This document shows positions 43,184 to 54,034 of a stretch of DNA of 64,000 nt, piece after piece. The stretch is from Clytia hemisphaerica (lineage: Eukaryota > Cnidaria > Hydrozoa > Leptothecata > Clytiidae), in NCBI GenBank assembly GCA_902728285.1, contig CACVBU010000603.1, positions 65,808 to 129,807 on the forward strand, given 5' to 3'. Each line of letters starts with the position of its first letter. Positions within the stretch are counted from its first letter, which is position 1. The translations under genes and the position numbers were made by a program. The notes under the pieces were generated by a model, which was not told where the DNA came from, did not search any database, and was given only the letters and a program-made list of their open reading frames with translations.

Positions 43184-43935
43184 TAGGAGTTGTAATTGTA
43201 TCAATGACAAAGTGTTTGATTAAACCAAAACCCGAGCTAACCATCATTTTTTCATCCGAAAGCCGAATTCTTTATGTTATATCGATTCTTCCAGTATGAT
43301 ACGGTATGTCCAGGGAAATTGAAAGATTAGAACCTACACTGTCAAATCATCTATAGTCTTCTATGCACGTGCCACTAGACTCGAGACCTTGGATGGAACT
43401 GGAATGTTTTTTTCTTACTTAAGTCGTCTGGTCCTTGATCACACAAGCACCGGATTAAGTAAAATCTTACAATTAGATTTCACTAGAAAGACACTTAATT
43501 CTAATTCACTTTCCCCCCTGAGAAATCTCTTTCCTGGCTTTAGATTCAATTACCAATTTTTACTAGCATAAACGTGGGTAATCTATTTACCAAGGAAAGA
43601 GGTATGTTGAATACGATGTTATATGTTTGTTTTCCCGCTACAAAAGGGAAAGTGTCAATGGAACAAAATATCACTTTGTCACATATGACCGAAACAGCAA
43701 AACTTCTCAAACAGAAAATGTAGTCAAACGTCTGTATATCAACAGTTCAAAACAGTTATATTTTCTGATTGCTCAAAGTTATCAAGAAAATTACATTGCT
43801 TTCTATCGAAAACACGAAATTCCCTAGAGGTCGTATACAAGAAGAAAATACACAAAAACATAAAAACATTAAGTCAATTCTCCAAACAGCTTAACATTGT
43901 ATCCACGTTCAAAAGCGTTAATTTATCTAGAGGAG
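43184..43935. other. Interior of the transposon, possible remnant ORFs
   Basis: ORFs 43389-43571 and 43627-43827 lie on the HECT strand. The second (RESVNGTKYHFVTYDRNSK) looks protein-like in composition, but I cannot assign it. Confidence 0.3.
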
Positions 43936-43945
43936 CTATTGAAGA

Positions 43946-44020
43946 ATTCCCGGACAATTCCCCTTGGTGAATCCCCCCCAGTAACCCCCCCTTAGTGAAT
44001 CCCCCCGTTGTCCGGACACT
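43946..44020. mobile_element. Very small (75 bp) element with 10 bp target duplication
   Basis: CTATTGAAGA is duplicated perfectly at 43936-43945 and 44021-44030. The insert begins ATTCCCGGACAATTCCCC and ends with its imperfect inverse (GGGGTTGTCCGGACACT-like, core CCGGACAA/TTGTCCGG). A 10 bp duplication is in the Mutator-like range. The interior repeats TTGGTGAATCCCCCC. Confidence 0.65.
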
Positions 44021-44030
44021 CTATTGAAGA

Positions 44031-46075
44031 TGGCCGAGCATAGAAGCTTTTTCTTTTTTCCCCGGCATGTAGGCGTTAAAAAACAATATTGATGTCCAGA
44101 CAATCCATGACATTATGTCTCTTATAGTGTTCTACTCGGAGACTAAAAATTGTGCTAACTGCTATATGATTACCAGATTTTTGCTTTAATATTTCGCAAC
44201 TTTTATCGAAATGGCATAAACTTTCGCGATTGCCTAGTTGAGAATTTTCAAAGACATTTCCTTTCGCAAAAAAGGGTGAAATCCACAAAAGTGCCAAAGT
44301 GAACTTCTTTTAGATTCCGAGTAAATTTCGTCTCGGGAAAATTTCTTCCCTTAAGGTATCTGAAGCCTTTTTCTACAGCGTTTAGATTTTCGCTAGCGAT
44401 TTTAGATTTCCGTATGACTTTTTCCGGGGGTTTGTTTTAGATTCGCATCAATATTTTAAGCCTAAAATTTTCCTAAAGTTTTTTATAATCCTTACCCCCT
44501 GATTAGTACCAATCATAAATATAAAACTTGCAGAAAACTTACGCACTCCTCCACATTGAGTTTTGAGTAATCCGTTATTTTTCTAAATTTGCTTTATTTT
44601 GAAAACTGTCAGATATTTAAATGGAGAAGATTATTTTCGAAATTAGACTCAGACTTCACTTTCCTTTTTCGTAACAAACATTCTCAAACATTTCAAAGTC
44701 ACACTCAAATGTCTTACCCAATGGCTAGCTACAATGGCTAAGGAAGCCTTTATTGGACCTACCTGGAGATGACCTACCACAAAGATGCGTATTAGCAATG
44801 CCAAAAATATGACGGAGTCCGAATTTAGAGGAAAATTTTTTTTCCGGCCGAAAATGATGAAAATATGCCATTTAATTTTGCACGGTTAACTTGATCGTTT
44901 TTCCTTTGTTTCTTTCCTATTTTTCTATTTTTGACTGTCTTCATCAGGTAGGTCCAAGCAGCATCCGGCTTGATTCTCATGAAGCTCTTTGTTAGCAATT
45001 TATTTGTGGTAAAAATTAGCACTGCAAGGTCATCTTTAACCTAAAACCCTTGAATATATAGACTTATCTACTCTTTTCAAAAAATGATATAGTGATGAGT
45101 CGTCTGTGACGAAGGGGTGGGACGACTATAGTTTATTAACGTCCAAATCAAAAGTAAAATAGACAGATACAGGATTTGCTCTCACAGTTTGTTTAATAAA
45201 CTGGTATATAATTCAGGTAATCAGTAATCATCTCCTAGGCATATCATGTCTACCACGCAAGCCCTACCTGTTAGAGGATCTCGGTTCTCTTTGGAGTTTT
45301 TTATCAAGAATCTGGATGAATATTAAATGAACTTTTGAGCGCTGTGATTGGCTGTAGTAAAAGAAACTACGCGAAAGTATTACGTCATTAACATTAGGGC
45401 CCGGTAGGGCAAAATAATACACAGTTTCAGAAGAATCGGCTGAATTAACGCTGTCAGATCAGCACATTCGCCACAACATTTCAGAGCAGATTGTGGTGCT
45501 GGCAGAATGAATGATTGGTTATTAGATTAGGTAATCGGAGAAGGAGTTTTTCAATCTTGTACCCAGAGGGCCACGTGCACCACTTTCTGGTTTTACTGAT
45601 AGACAAACCTAAGAGACTGGGTTCGAGTTGGGGAGTTTTTCTATTCCATTCCAATTCATTTCTCTAAGGAAGTTGATCAAAACCTTGAGTGAATATTTCA
45701 AAAGTCACAACATTAAATGCGGAAAATCTCACGACTCTCGAGAAATTCCAAGTATCACAATATCTTGACTATTTAGAACATCAGTGAAATGCCTTCATTG
45801 AGTAGTTAACCTTAAAATTTCGCCAGCGTATGCGATTTTTCCTATGTCAACCCTTGCAGATCGACGGAGGTTTACTGTTTAGCTTGGAGATGTATAGAAG
45901 CTACGTAGGACTCATCTTTTTATATTTATTCCCAAAATATTGAAAAGATAGATGACTCTGATTGGCGGACTGAAATATCAAAATGTCGCATTTCTAAGTT
46001 TTCCAAAAACCCTGTGAGTGATAGTTCTTCTACTTTGTTGCTTTTGCGATACCTTGGACTCGTTAAGGTTAAATC
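44031..46075. other. Interior of the transposon, no gene seen
   Basis: No motif-bearing ORF. ORFs 44076-44297 and 44825-45022 are unsupported. Confidence 0.4.
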
Positions 46076-46373
46076 CTGGGGGGGGCACTCGATTTGAAAA
46101 CGATCGTATGTTCGTTCGAAATTAAGGCCTTTAAAAATCGACCCTTACAGTACAGGAAAATAATGACTCAAAATCGACCCTCATGATGCAATTTTTCAAA
46201 ATCTTTTGCCCTAATTTTTTTGAAATTTTCTAAGATTGACCCTAAAAATTCGTATTCTCCAAAATTTTAATCCCTTACAGTGCACCTCCTCTCTCGTTGA
46301 TCCTTACAGTGCCTAAAAAACGTACCCTTAAGGGCTGCACATACGGTAGGTCACTTAGTGCCCCCCCCCCCCG
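46076..46373. mobile_element. MITE with GGGGGGCACT termini
   Basis: CCTGGGGGGGGCACTCGAT is mirrored by CACTTAGTGCCCCCCCCCCC. Internally AAATCGACCCT recurs three times. The poly-G ends prevent exact border calling. Confidence 0.6.
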
Positions 46374-46501
46374 GTGGAATATATAACTTTCAAGAAGCTC
46401 TAGTTTTAAATCATATGAAAATAACATTGAGTGTTTTCTTCAACTTATTCTGGTTAACGCAACTGGAAATTCCACTTCAAATATATCTACTATGATACAA
46501 A

Positions 46502-47766
46502 TTAATAACATAATTCTACAATTTTCTCAAAAACATAAAGCGCCTCTACCCAACTTCTAGGAGGATAGGGGAGCCGTTCAGTTTCTACAACACGAGTAAA
46601 AAAATCAAATAAAATATCATCTTTCTCGTCTTCAATAACATTTGCAGCTTCAACAAAAATATTTCTTTGATCAAGAGCACTTTGCAGAAGATCATTACTG
46701 ACTGTGAGCTTTTTATTGTTAAAATTCAAAGGGTCGGGTACGTAAAAAAGAACATCCGGTATCCCAGAAACAGTATCATGGCGAGATTTCCTAATGTAAT
46801 GTGTATTCCATTCATGCACAAACTCGTCCAGCTGATTTTGTAGGAACTCTGCATAAACAAACCAAACACATTCTGTATGAATTCTGTTGCCTACTTCTAG
46901 GATGCCATCCGCACACATTTGCTTGAAATAGTCGATAATCCAATATGTAAAAGATTTCTTCAAGTGTGACCACCAACATTCAATCCGTTGGTTTGCTGTT
47001 GAGGTTCCATAGAAGTGAGCATTTTCATTTTGGTGAAAGTAGCACTTCCATTTTCTGTACCACAATCTGTTCTCAAAAACTTTGGGCAGAAGCCCATTTG
47101 TCTAACAATACTCAAATAATGAAAAGCAGGAATAATTGGATTGTTATTTGATCTAACAACTTTTAGCCATGAAAATCCATCAATACATCCGTGTATCGGA
47201 AGTCCATAAGGTTTTAACTTATCGTATCCATCCGAATGCCAACAAAAGTTCGGACCAGGCGATGAATAACGTCTCCGGTTGAGTCTCCTTCTGCGTCTCA
47301 AGGATGTACCTATTGGGTCAACTTGGCGTAAAACTTCCATAACTGTATCTCTTTTTACCTTTATACCATATGATCTTCTGAGATGGTTCCACATTCCTCT
47401 ATAACCTACCAACGAATTTGGGCCTTCTATCTCCCTTTGAATTATAGCTGTTAGCTCTTGATATGAAACGTTTGATGATCGCCGGCTCAAACCAAAGCGC
47501 TTTAGTCGTCTTTTCAATGTACTCAAACTCATTGAGATACCATGGTAAGTACTCAAAAAAAGTAGAATATGTTCATTTGAGTAATATCGAGCGAAGTAAA
47601 GCTTGATTGCCTCTTCTTCGTCAAGTAAATGCGAAGGAGGCTGGCTTTGATATAATTGTTCAATCTTTTCTCCACAAACAGTACAAAAAAAATGTCTATC
47701 GTTTAATCTTGATCCACAAGAGGTACAATACGCCATTGTACTGATCTGGGACTGATCTTTCTTCAC
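46502..47766 (-). pseudogene. IS3EU-like DDE integrase/transposase, one frameshift
   Basis: Minus strand from ATG 47766 (alternative ATG 47736). Residues about 13-37 form a zinc ribbon (CTSCG ... CTVCG). A helix-turn-helix segment follows (MSLSTLKRRLKRFGLSRRSS), then YRGMWNHLRRSYGIKV. The catalytic core has the first Asp in WHSDGYDKLKPYG, then IHGCIDGFSWLKV, the second Asp in FLRTDCGTENG and, after a one-base slip near 47030, the Glu in ANQRIECWWSHLKK. The C-terminal part runs to LCY at 46502. DxxKL, IHGxIDG and NQRIExWW are, to my knowledge, the hallmark of eukaryotic IS3EU-type and related animal integrase-core proteins. Expected total is about 420 residues. It converges with the HECT gene. 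Confidence 0.87.
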
Positions 47767-47859
47767 GTAACAAATCTCTGTTCCTAGATTCTGAGAAGAA
47801 ATGCCATTTATTTTTAAGATTAGTAGTTCAAGTATTCAAATCTATATTGTAATTTTTAA

Positions 47860-48372
47860 ATCTGTATGTTGAATATTTAAATTCATATTTTGAATACTTA
47901 AATTCATATTCCAATATTTAAATTCGTATTTGGAATACTTAAATTCGTATTTTGAATACTTAAATTCATATTCCAATATTTAAATTCGTATTTTGAATAC
48001 TTAAATTCATGTTCCAATATTTAAATTCGTATTTGGAATACTTAAATTCATATTCCAATATTTAAATTCGTATTTGGAATACTTAAATTCATATTCCAAT
48101 ATTTAAATTCGTATTTGGAATACTTAAATTCGTATTTTGAATACTTAAATTCATATTCCAATATTTAAATTCGTATTTTGAATACTTAAATTCATATTCC
48201 AATATCTAAATTCGTATTTTGGATATTTAAATTCATATTCTTATATTTAAATCTGTATTTTTATATTTAAATTCATATTCTAATATTTAAATCTGTATTT
48301 TTATATTTTAATTCATATTCTAATATTTAAATCTGTATTTTGAATATTTAAATTCATATTCTAATATTTAAA
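47860..48372. repeat. Right subterminal array of the IS3EU-like element
   Basis: About 27 units of AATACTTAAATTC(A/G)TATT or AATATTTAAATTCATATTC, 16-20 bp. Mirrors the left array and abuts the terminal inverted repeat. Unit subtypes alternate (CATATTCC, CGTATTTGG), so the array grew by local duplication. Confidence 0.85.
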
Positions 48373-48406
48373 TCTTGGTTGAGCTTTCTCGGCCACCGTA
48401 CAAAGT

Positions 48407-48878
48407 GATGAAACAAACTGACTTTTATTAAACCTCCGAACATTTTTAACCTTTTTTAACTTAATTTTTTGGGCCTTTTTGGGCAAATTTGAATTACGTA
48501 GGTGGTGTATTATGTGTGGTTTTTGTCCTTTTACAAAATCATAAAATCACTAAAATAATGCAATAGATTCGCATTAAAAAATCATCAGGAAAGTTTTCTC
48601 ATGATCTTCTTCAAAGTTTGTCTACTAAAGTTTTAAAACAGAAATCTCAAAATGTATCCGATGATTTATTATGTTCAAAACAACCAAATCTGTTGCGACC
48701 CATTTAGAAACCATGTTTCTTTCAGGTTTAACCGAAAATGGGTATCAAATGAATAAAAACGCTCTGAATTCAACCTAGATCGGTAACAAAATTCCAGATA
48801 GATATAAAAGCTTGTGAGAAGAATTGAACTTTACATTTCCACATGAAAATGGTCAACCAGACCCAGGCTATGAAAAAG
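48407..48878. other. Spacer between two large elements
   Basis: AT-rich; no gene. It ends at the AATTGTAA duplication (48879-48886). Confidence 0.4.
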
Positions 48879-49670
48879 AATTGTAATAGGGTGTAAACTG
48901 GAACCATGAAAAAATATTTTTTTTTGGATTTTCAAAATTGTCACAATTTTTTATCAAAATTTATTATATTGTAAGACTTTTTGCACAATTTTTAGGTCCA
49001 TAAGTCAAAAATCCACTGTTTTCCCCAGGGGTATCTGATTCGCGGTAGTAGCAAAAAACGGCAAAATTGCCTAATTTTGGGCTTTTTTCGCCAATAAAAG
49101 TATATTTCTTTAAACATTTTACCAAAAATGTATATAAACTACTAATATGATACATCCTAAAATGGCCTTCTGGCTATGAAATAATCTTCAAATTTCCTAA
49201 AAATGTCCCCAAAACCTCAAAAATTCGCTATTTTGGGTAGGAAAAGATGATTTTTGTCAATTTTCAAAATTGTATAATTTTTTTTGTGTTTGAGCAAAGT
49301 GAATGAAATTTTGAGCTTAAGTTCAAATCATTGCAAGGTTTCTGAAAATGTCAAAGTCACTATTTTAACTCATTCATTTCATTTTCAAAATGGCAGCCAA
49401 AATGCTCCGAAAATTGAAAATTGCGAAAAAATGAAAAAATTCACCATTTCAAGCTTTTTTTTAAATAGGCAAGTTATTTAACACACTTTTCATAAAAATG
49501 TACATAAACTACCAATATGATATGAAATACATCCTTAAATGGCCTTCTGGCTATGAAATAATCTTTAAATTCTAAAAATGTCCCCAAATTTCCTAAAATG
49601 TCCCCAAAACCTCAAAAATTCGCTATTTCGGGTAGGAATAGTCAACTTTTTTGGTTTTCAGAGCGAAAGC

Positions 49671-51360
49671 TCACATGAATTTGTCAACCAAATCGCAGTC
49701 TGATATTTCAAATACAATGACACGCATAGAACTATATTTGCTAACATTCAAACATGGTCTTATTGGCAGGACAGACTTTTTGTGGATGGTTTGATTATCT
49801 TTTTTGGCTGATGAGGGCCATTTCCACAGACTTCTTTTGTCATTTGATCCAATGATTCGAGCTGGCTCCATGAAATCGCAATTTACATACTCACCTTCAA
49901 CACTTTGCACTTCACCTGAAAAAGAATCTTTAACTGAGTAATTTGCTTCAGCCAAAACTCATTTTTGCTATTTTTAAAGTGATAATTTATCATTATTGTA
50001 CTAAGAATTACCTGGATAATATCCATCAACAAAAGCAGCAATGATAAATTCTCCAACATTTGGTGGTAGCGTGTTGCTACTCACTGCTATGATAGCATCC
50101 TCCAAGTCTTGCATTTCGGCCAAATTCTTCAGTTCCATTTGGGAACCAATCAAAGCAGTGAGATTCTTGACTTTCTGCTCAACAGTAAGCCCTCTCTGTT
50201 TAAACAAAGGGCATGGCGTTTTGACATTGATGAAGGAGTACTTTCGGAATCGTATTTCAGAATCTAAGGCAGTGTGGAGCAACTTTTCACTCTTGTTCCA
50301 ATTTTTGATGCACTCTGTTAATTCCTCAATAGCTGTGAAAGGACCACCATGTGACTTTTTACAAGCTGCTACAAACTTTATAACACGGTTGTCAGCGGTC
50401 AACACTGCAGCTGATCAACTCATGTTGCTTCTTGTCAAATAGGCGTTGCTTCTCATCAAGGTCCTTGGCAATTTTTCTGTTGGCTTTTGTTCTCCACTTC
50501 CTACTCTTGTTGATCAGATCTTTGGACTATTTGATCACCAACCAAATCATCACATGACTTTGAAAACCCCTGAGAACCAGACTTCTTCAATTCTCTGTCA
50601 AGGTTGCCAAAGTAATTCTCAATAGACTTTGTATGTGTGGCATCAGGGTCATCAAGCATTTTTTCATCCATATTCTTTAAGACATGGTCAGGAATGTCAG
50701 GATCATCACCAATGCCATATTGGTCTCCACGTTGCCTTTTCAAGATGATCCCAATTTTTTCACACATTTGTTTGAGATCAATCTCCATCAAAATCGAATC
50801 GCAGCTATCCACATATTCTTTTAGCTCGAGTGAGACAGCTACACCATAGGGAAATGTTTCTTTCTTCAAGATAGTATGGCTGAAGTGTTGGTAGACCACA
50901 CGATGTCGATGATGTCATGCTTTTTGGATAATCTATGAGATCTTCATGAAGCTTTGGTAGAATTACTAGCAACTTCCGTGGTGTGACTCTGTGACATAGT
51001 AACATACTCATGAATGGCACTGTAATATGGATTCCGATTAAAGCTGCTCCAGCCCAAAGAAATTTGCACATATCTATTTAAATTGGCAACTGTGTTTAGG
51101 TAGCATGAAAGTTGATTTCGAACATCTGGGAAGGTTGATAACCATGCTAGCCAAACATCTGCAAGATAGACTCCACCAGCACATCGCTCTTCAAATTCTC
51201 CAAACGGGTTAGCATGAATCATGTGGCCTACGTTTTTGTAACCTTTCTTTTCAGCATAATCTGTGAAGCTTCTGAATCTGCAGAACTGAGTTGGAAATAA
51301 AAGCATAAAGTCGCCCAAATTGGCCAAAAAACCAAAAAATTGAAAAATGTTCTCTGAAGC
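49671..51360 (-). pseudogene. Transposase-like gene of the 4.3 kb element, broken
   Basis: Segments on the minus strand in order: 51360-50944 (RSYASENIFQFFGFLANLG, ADVWLAWLSTFPDVRNQL, NPYYSAIHEYV); about 50899-50501 (FGVAVSLEL-like N-terminus, TKSIENYFGNLDRELKKSGS, QGFSKSCDDLV); 50475-50012 (LFDKKQHELISCS, GGPFTAIEELTECIKNW, IRFRKYSFINVKTPCPLFKQ); and 49915-49671 (EVQSVEGEYVNCDFMEPARI, LWKWPSSAKKDNQ). A chromo/Tudor-like end with an F/W-x-W-P motif is common in cnidarian transposon proteins of this kind, as I recall. Frame changes near 50940 and 50415 and the MITE at 51371 inactivate it. I do not see a clear DDE triad, so transposase is inferred from position and style. Confidence 0.55.
49916..50011 (-). 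other. Spliceosomal intron in the transposase-like gene, 96 bp
   Basis: On the minus strand the donor is CCAG|GTAATTC and the acceptor TTCTTTTTCAG|GTGAAG. Joining restores DGYYPG-EVQSVEGEY without interruption. A competing acceptor 18 bases upstream (TTACTCAG) would keep the frame but adds six residues. Confidence 0.7.
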
Positions 51361-51370
51361 ATAACTACGA

Positions 51371-52322
51371 TGGCCCAGGAGGGTCAAAACACGCACTTCT
51401 AGTTTTTACGCACTTCCAGTTCTTATAAAATTTGTGAACTAGAACTGCCTAGGGTCAATGGCCCCGAAGGCTCAAGTGACACTGCGCACTTCTGACTTTT
51501 TTTCAGGGCGGAAGTTTCCAAGCGAGCGGCCCGCGCGATGAAATTATTTTCGGTCTTTAAAATGAATGTCGAGTTACGCAAAATGAGTTAACATTTCCGA
51601 GTTGTTCATATCAAGAGTTACAGGTTAGAATTTCTGAGTTAAGTGCTAGTCAGCAAAATCACCCCCCCCCAGTGGCAAAAATCGGGGAAGCTAAAAAGTG
51701 AGCAAATATCAACTTTGTTTTTTGCCTCCACGCCGCTAGCATTTTCCGCCATTGGACCACCCTAGTGCATGAAAACTAGAAAGTGTTTTTTGAGTCTTCT
51801 GCTGTGAACGCCAAAATAACTCGAGAATCTGAGAATCTACAGGAACGAAAATAACTCGAAAATTTAAAAGAAACGAAACCGAATTAAAAAACGAGAAATG
51901 ATTCGAAAATTTAAATGAGTTAAGATACCATCAGAGATAACTCGAGATTTTAAAGTCACGGGAAAAAAACGACCTACAAAATTGAGAATGACGTCATATA
52001 GAAGGTACAAAATGACGTCAAAATTTCCGAAAAATGACGTCATAACTCGGTTTTTTCGTAACTAGGTTTTTTTAACTCGAGAAAAATAACTCGGGATTTC
52101 CGAGCCTCTATTGCTATCATTAACTCGTTTATTATAACTCGGTATCTATTTTGCTGACCAGAACGGCTATCTTTCGAGGGGACTTTTGCGTCTCTAAAAT
52201 ATTTTTAGAAGTGCGTAGTGTTGTCACAAAAAAACTCGGAAGTGCGCAGTGTCTTTTGAGCCTTCTGGGCCTAGTTCACAAATTTTATAAGAGCTGGAAG
52301 TGCGTGGTGAGCCTTAGGGGCC
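51371..52322. mobile_element. Long-TIR MITE inserted in the transposase-like gene
   Basis: The left terminus (ATGGCCCAGGAGGGTCAAAA, CACGCACTTCTAG, TTATAAAATTTGTGAACTA, GACACTGCGCACTTC) is inverted at 52200-52322 (GAAGTGCGCAGTGTC, TAGTTCACAAATTTTATAA, TGCGTGGTGAGCCTTAGG, GGCCAT). The interior holds many AACTCGA/AACTCGG words and a nested inverted pair GTCAGCAAAAT / ATTTTGCTGAC (51645, 52146). ATAACTA/ATAACCTA near the borders may be the target duplication, but is imperfect. A partial relative is at 11011. Confidence 0.75.
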
Positions 52323-52385
52323 ATAACCTATCTTGCTGTGCTGAAAATATATTTCTTACTCCAACCATACTTTGATAATTAAGAA

Positions 52386-52598
52386 TTAAAATTTTTCTTC
52401 AAGAGGCATTTGACTGTAAATTAAAAGCTTTGAATGCTGATTTACCCCTTTTCTGAGAGTTTTACGTAAAAATAGCAAGAAAATACAGAAGCCAATTTTG
52501 GACAATTTTGAGCTCATTTCAATGGCTATACATCTTTTAAATATACAGTTTACATCATATATTAATAGTTCAGATACATGTCCTTTAAAGTGTGGCAA
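52386..52598 (-). pseudogene. Possible 5' segment of the transposase-like gene
   Basis: A minus-strand ORF (MPHFKGHVSELLIYDVNCIF) lies inside the element, upstream of the MITE and in the direction of the gene. It is probably an N-terminal exon, but there is no motif to prove it. Confidence 0.3.
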
Positions 52599-53153
52599 AA
52601 ACTGGGTCGATACTTGTCTATAGAAAAAAAAATCTGTAATGGTGAATTTTTTTGTTTTTTCGCATTTTTCAATTTTCAGAGCACTTTGGCTGCCATTTTG
52701 AAAATAAATAAATGAGTTAAAATAGTGACTTTCACATTTTCAGAAAGCTTGCAATGATTTGAACTTAAGTTCAAAGTTCCATTCACTTTGCTAAAACACA
52801 AAAAAAGTTATACAATTTTGAAAATGGACAAAAATCATCTTTTCCTACCCAAAATAGCGAATTTTTTGAGATTTTGGGGACATTTTTAGGAAATTTAAAG
52901 ATTATTTCATAGCCAGAAGGCCATTTTAGGATGTATTTCGTATCATGGATATGATGTTTTATGGGCAAAAAAAGCCCAAAATTAGGCAGTTTTGCCATTT
53001 TTTGCTACAACCGCGAATCAGATACCCCTGGGGCCAACAGTGGATTTTTTGACTTATGGACCTAAAAAGTCTTACAATATAATAAATTTTGATAAAAAAT
53101 TGTGACAATTTTGAAATCCTAAAATTCAAAATCCAGTTTACACCTAATTGTAA

Positions 53154-53737
53154 CTCGCTTCCTTGCTTAAAAGCATTTCTCACGCAAAAGTAACAGAATG
53201 GTCCAACTTATCAGAAAAGATTTAAAACTGGATTACAGTTCTTATCAAACTCCCACAAATGTTGGAATCGGCGGTCGCCAACAGTGTGTTTGAAACATAT
53301 AATAAATATATTTATGTATACAAAACTCCAGGGGATTAAGGCGGGGTCAAAATACTTGCAACATTACAATTCATTTTCAGAAGCTCATTTTGGCCCAAAC
53401 GAGGCGTATAACTAAGTATAATAAGATTAAGTCTAGGCAGATGATTGTTTGTTTAGAAATTTTGCGTAATTCGCAAAAATCCTCAATTTTGCGCTATTTC
53501 GATGACGTCATAAAAATTTAAATCCTAATAACTTAAGATAGAATTATCAATTCGATTGGGTAATACCACTGGTTGTCCTGTTGCACATGAAGATGACCAT
53601 CTGTAGAGCTTTTGTAAAGCTTAATTGGAAGGTAAGTTTTTTAAATTGTGTATGTATAGGTAGGAAAGGAATATCATATTTTTTAGTTGGGCGCCTTCCT
53701 TGCAGAGAAATTCTTTCCCCTGCTTAATTCACACATT
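53154..53737. other. Spacer, no supported gene
   Basis: Nothing recognised; short T-rich tracts only. Confidence 0.4.
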
Positions 53738-53739
53738 TA

Positions 53740-54032
53740 CTCTTAGGTGCCAAATAAACAGGGGGGGGGTTGGAAAATTTCTTCAAATCAAATAAACGGA
53801 GGGGACCTATACGGGCGGGGTTGGAAAATGGACTTTTAAAAACCCTAAAAAGGGTCAAAATAGACTGAATTTAGGCTTTTTAGAGTAAAACAAGAAACTT
53901 TCCTTTTGAAAGCTGGGAATTTTTTCAAAAATTAATAAATGGGAGGGGGGTCCTAATAACGTCCGGGGGGGGGGTTGGAAAAAATCGAAAAAAATAACAA
54001 GCGGGGGGGGGCGTTTATTTGTCACCTAAGAG
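53740..54032. mobile_element. MITE, CTCTTAGGTG termini, TA target site
   Basis: CTCTTAGGTGCCAAATAAAC is mirrored by GTTTATTTGTCACCTAAGAG, with TA at 53738-53739 and 54033-54034. GGGGGGGTTGGAAAA words near both ends echo the poly-C blocks of 5572-5846, so these are related families. Confidence 0.8.
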
Positions 54033-54034
54033 TA

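Larger units (their letters stand above)
37791..48400. mobile_element. 10.6 kb IS3EU-like DNA transposon carrying a HECT ligase gene
   Basis: The left end TACGGTGGCCGAGAAAGCTC is repeated in inverted orientation at 48366-48400; the match is perfect for 35 bp, through AACCAAGATTTAAAT. CAAAGT directly flanks both ends (37785-37790 and 48401-48406), a 6 bp target duplication. As I recall, IS3EU elements make 6 bp duplications and begin TAY, and this one begins TAC. Inside are ~17 bp AT-rich subterminal arrays at both ends, a HECT-type E3 ligase gene (+) and an IS3EU-like integrase gene (-), converging on a ~6.5 kb middle that has taken several MITE insertions. Identical termini and duplication imply recent movement. 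Each gene carries one frameshift in this copy. Confidence 0.9.
48888..53145 (-). mobile_element. 4.3 kb DNA transposon with ~0.5 kb inverted termini
   Basis: The termini GGGTGTAAACTGGA and TCCAGTTTACACC begin inverted repeats covering about 48888-49452 and 52634-53145. Matching blocks include AAATTGTCACAATTTTTTAT, GGGGTATCTGATTCGCGGT, AATGGCCTTCTGGCTATGAA and AGTCACTATTTTAACTCATT. AATTGTAA lies at 48879-48886 and 53146-53153, a target duplication of 7-8 bp (one extra T at the left border). An intron-containing transposase-like gene is inside on the minus strand. A block of the left terminus (about 49113-49249) is duplicated at 49487-49640. A 7-8 bp duplication fits the hAT, P or KDZ group. 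Confidence 0.85.

Noticed and set aside
45600-45625. GGGTTCGAGTTGGGGAG as a tRNA T-arm
   Set aside because: No matching acceptor, D-arm or anticodon stem around it.
49800-49830. CTGATGAG near 49806 as a further hammerhead core
   Set aside because: No GAAA core or pairing stems at the required spacing.
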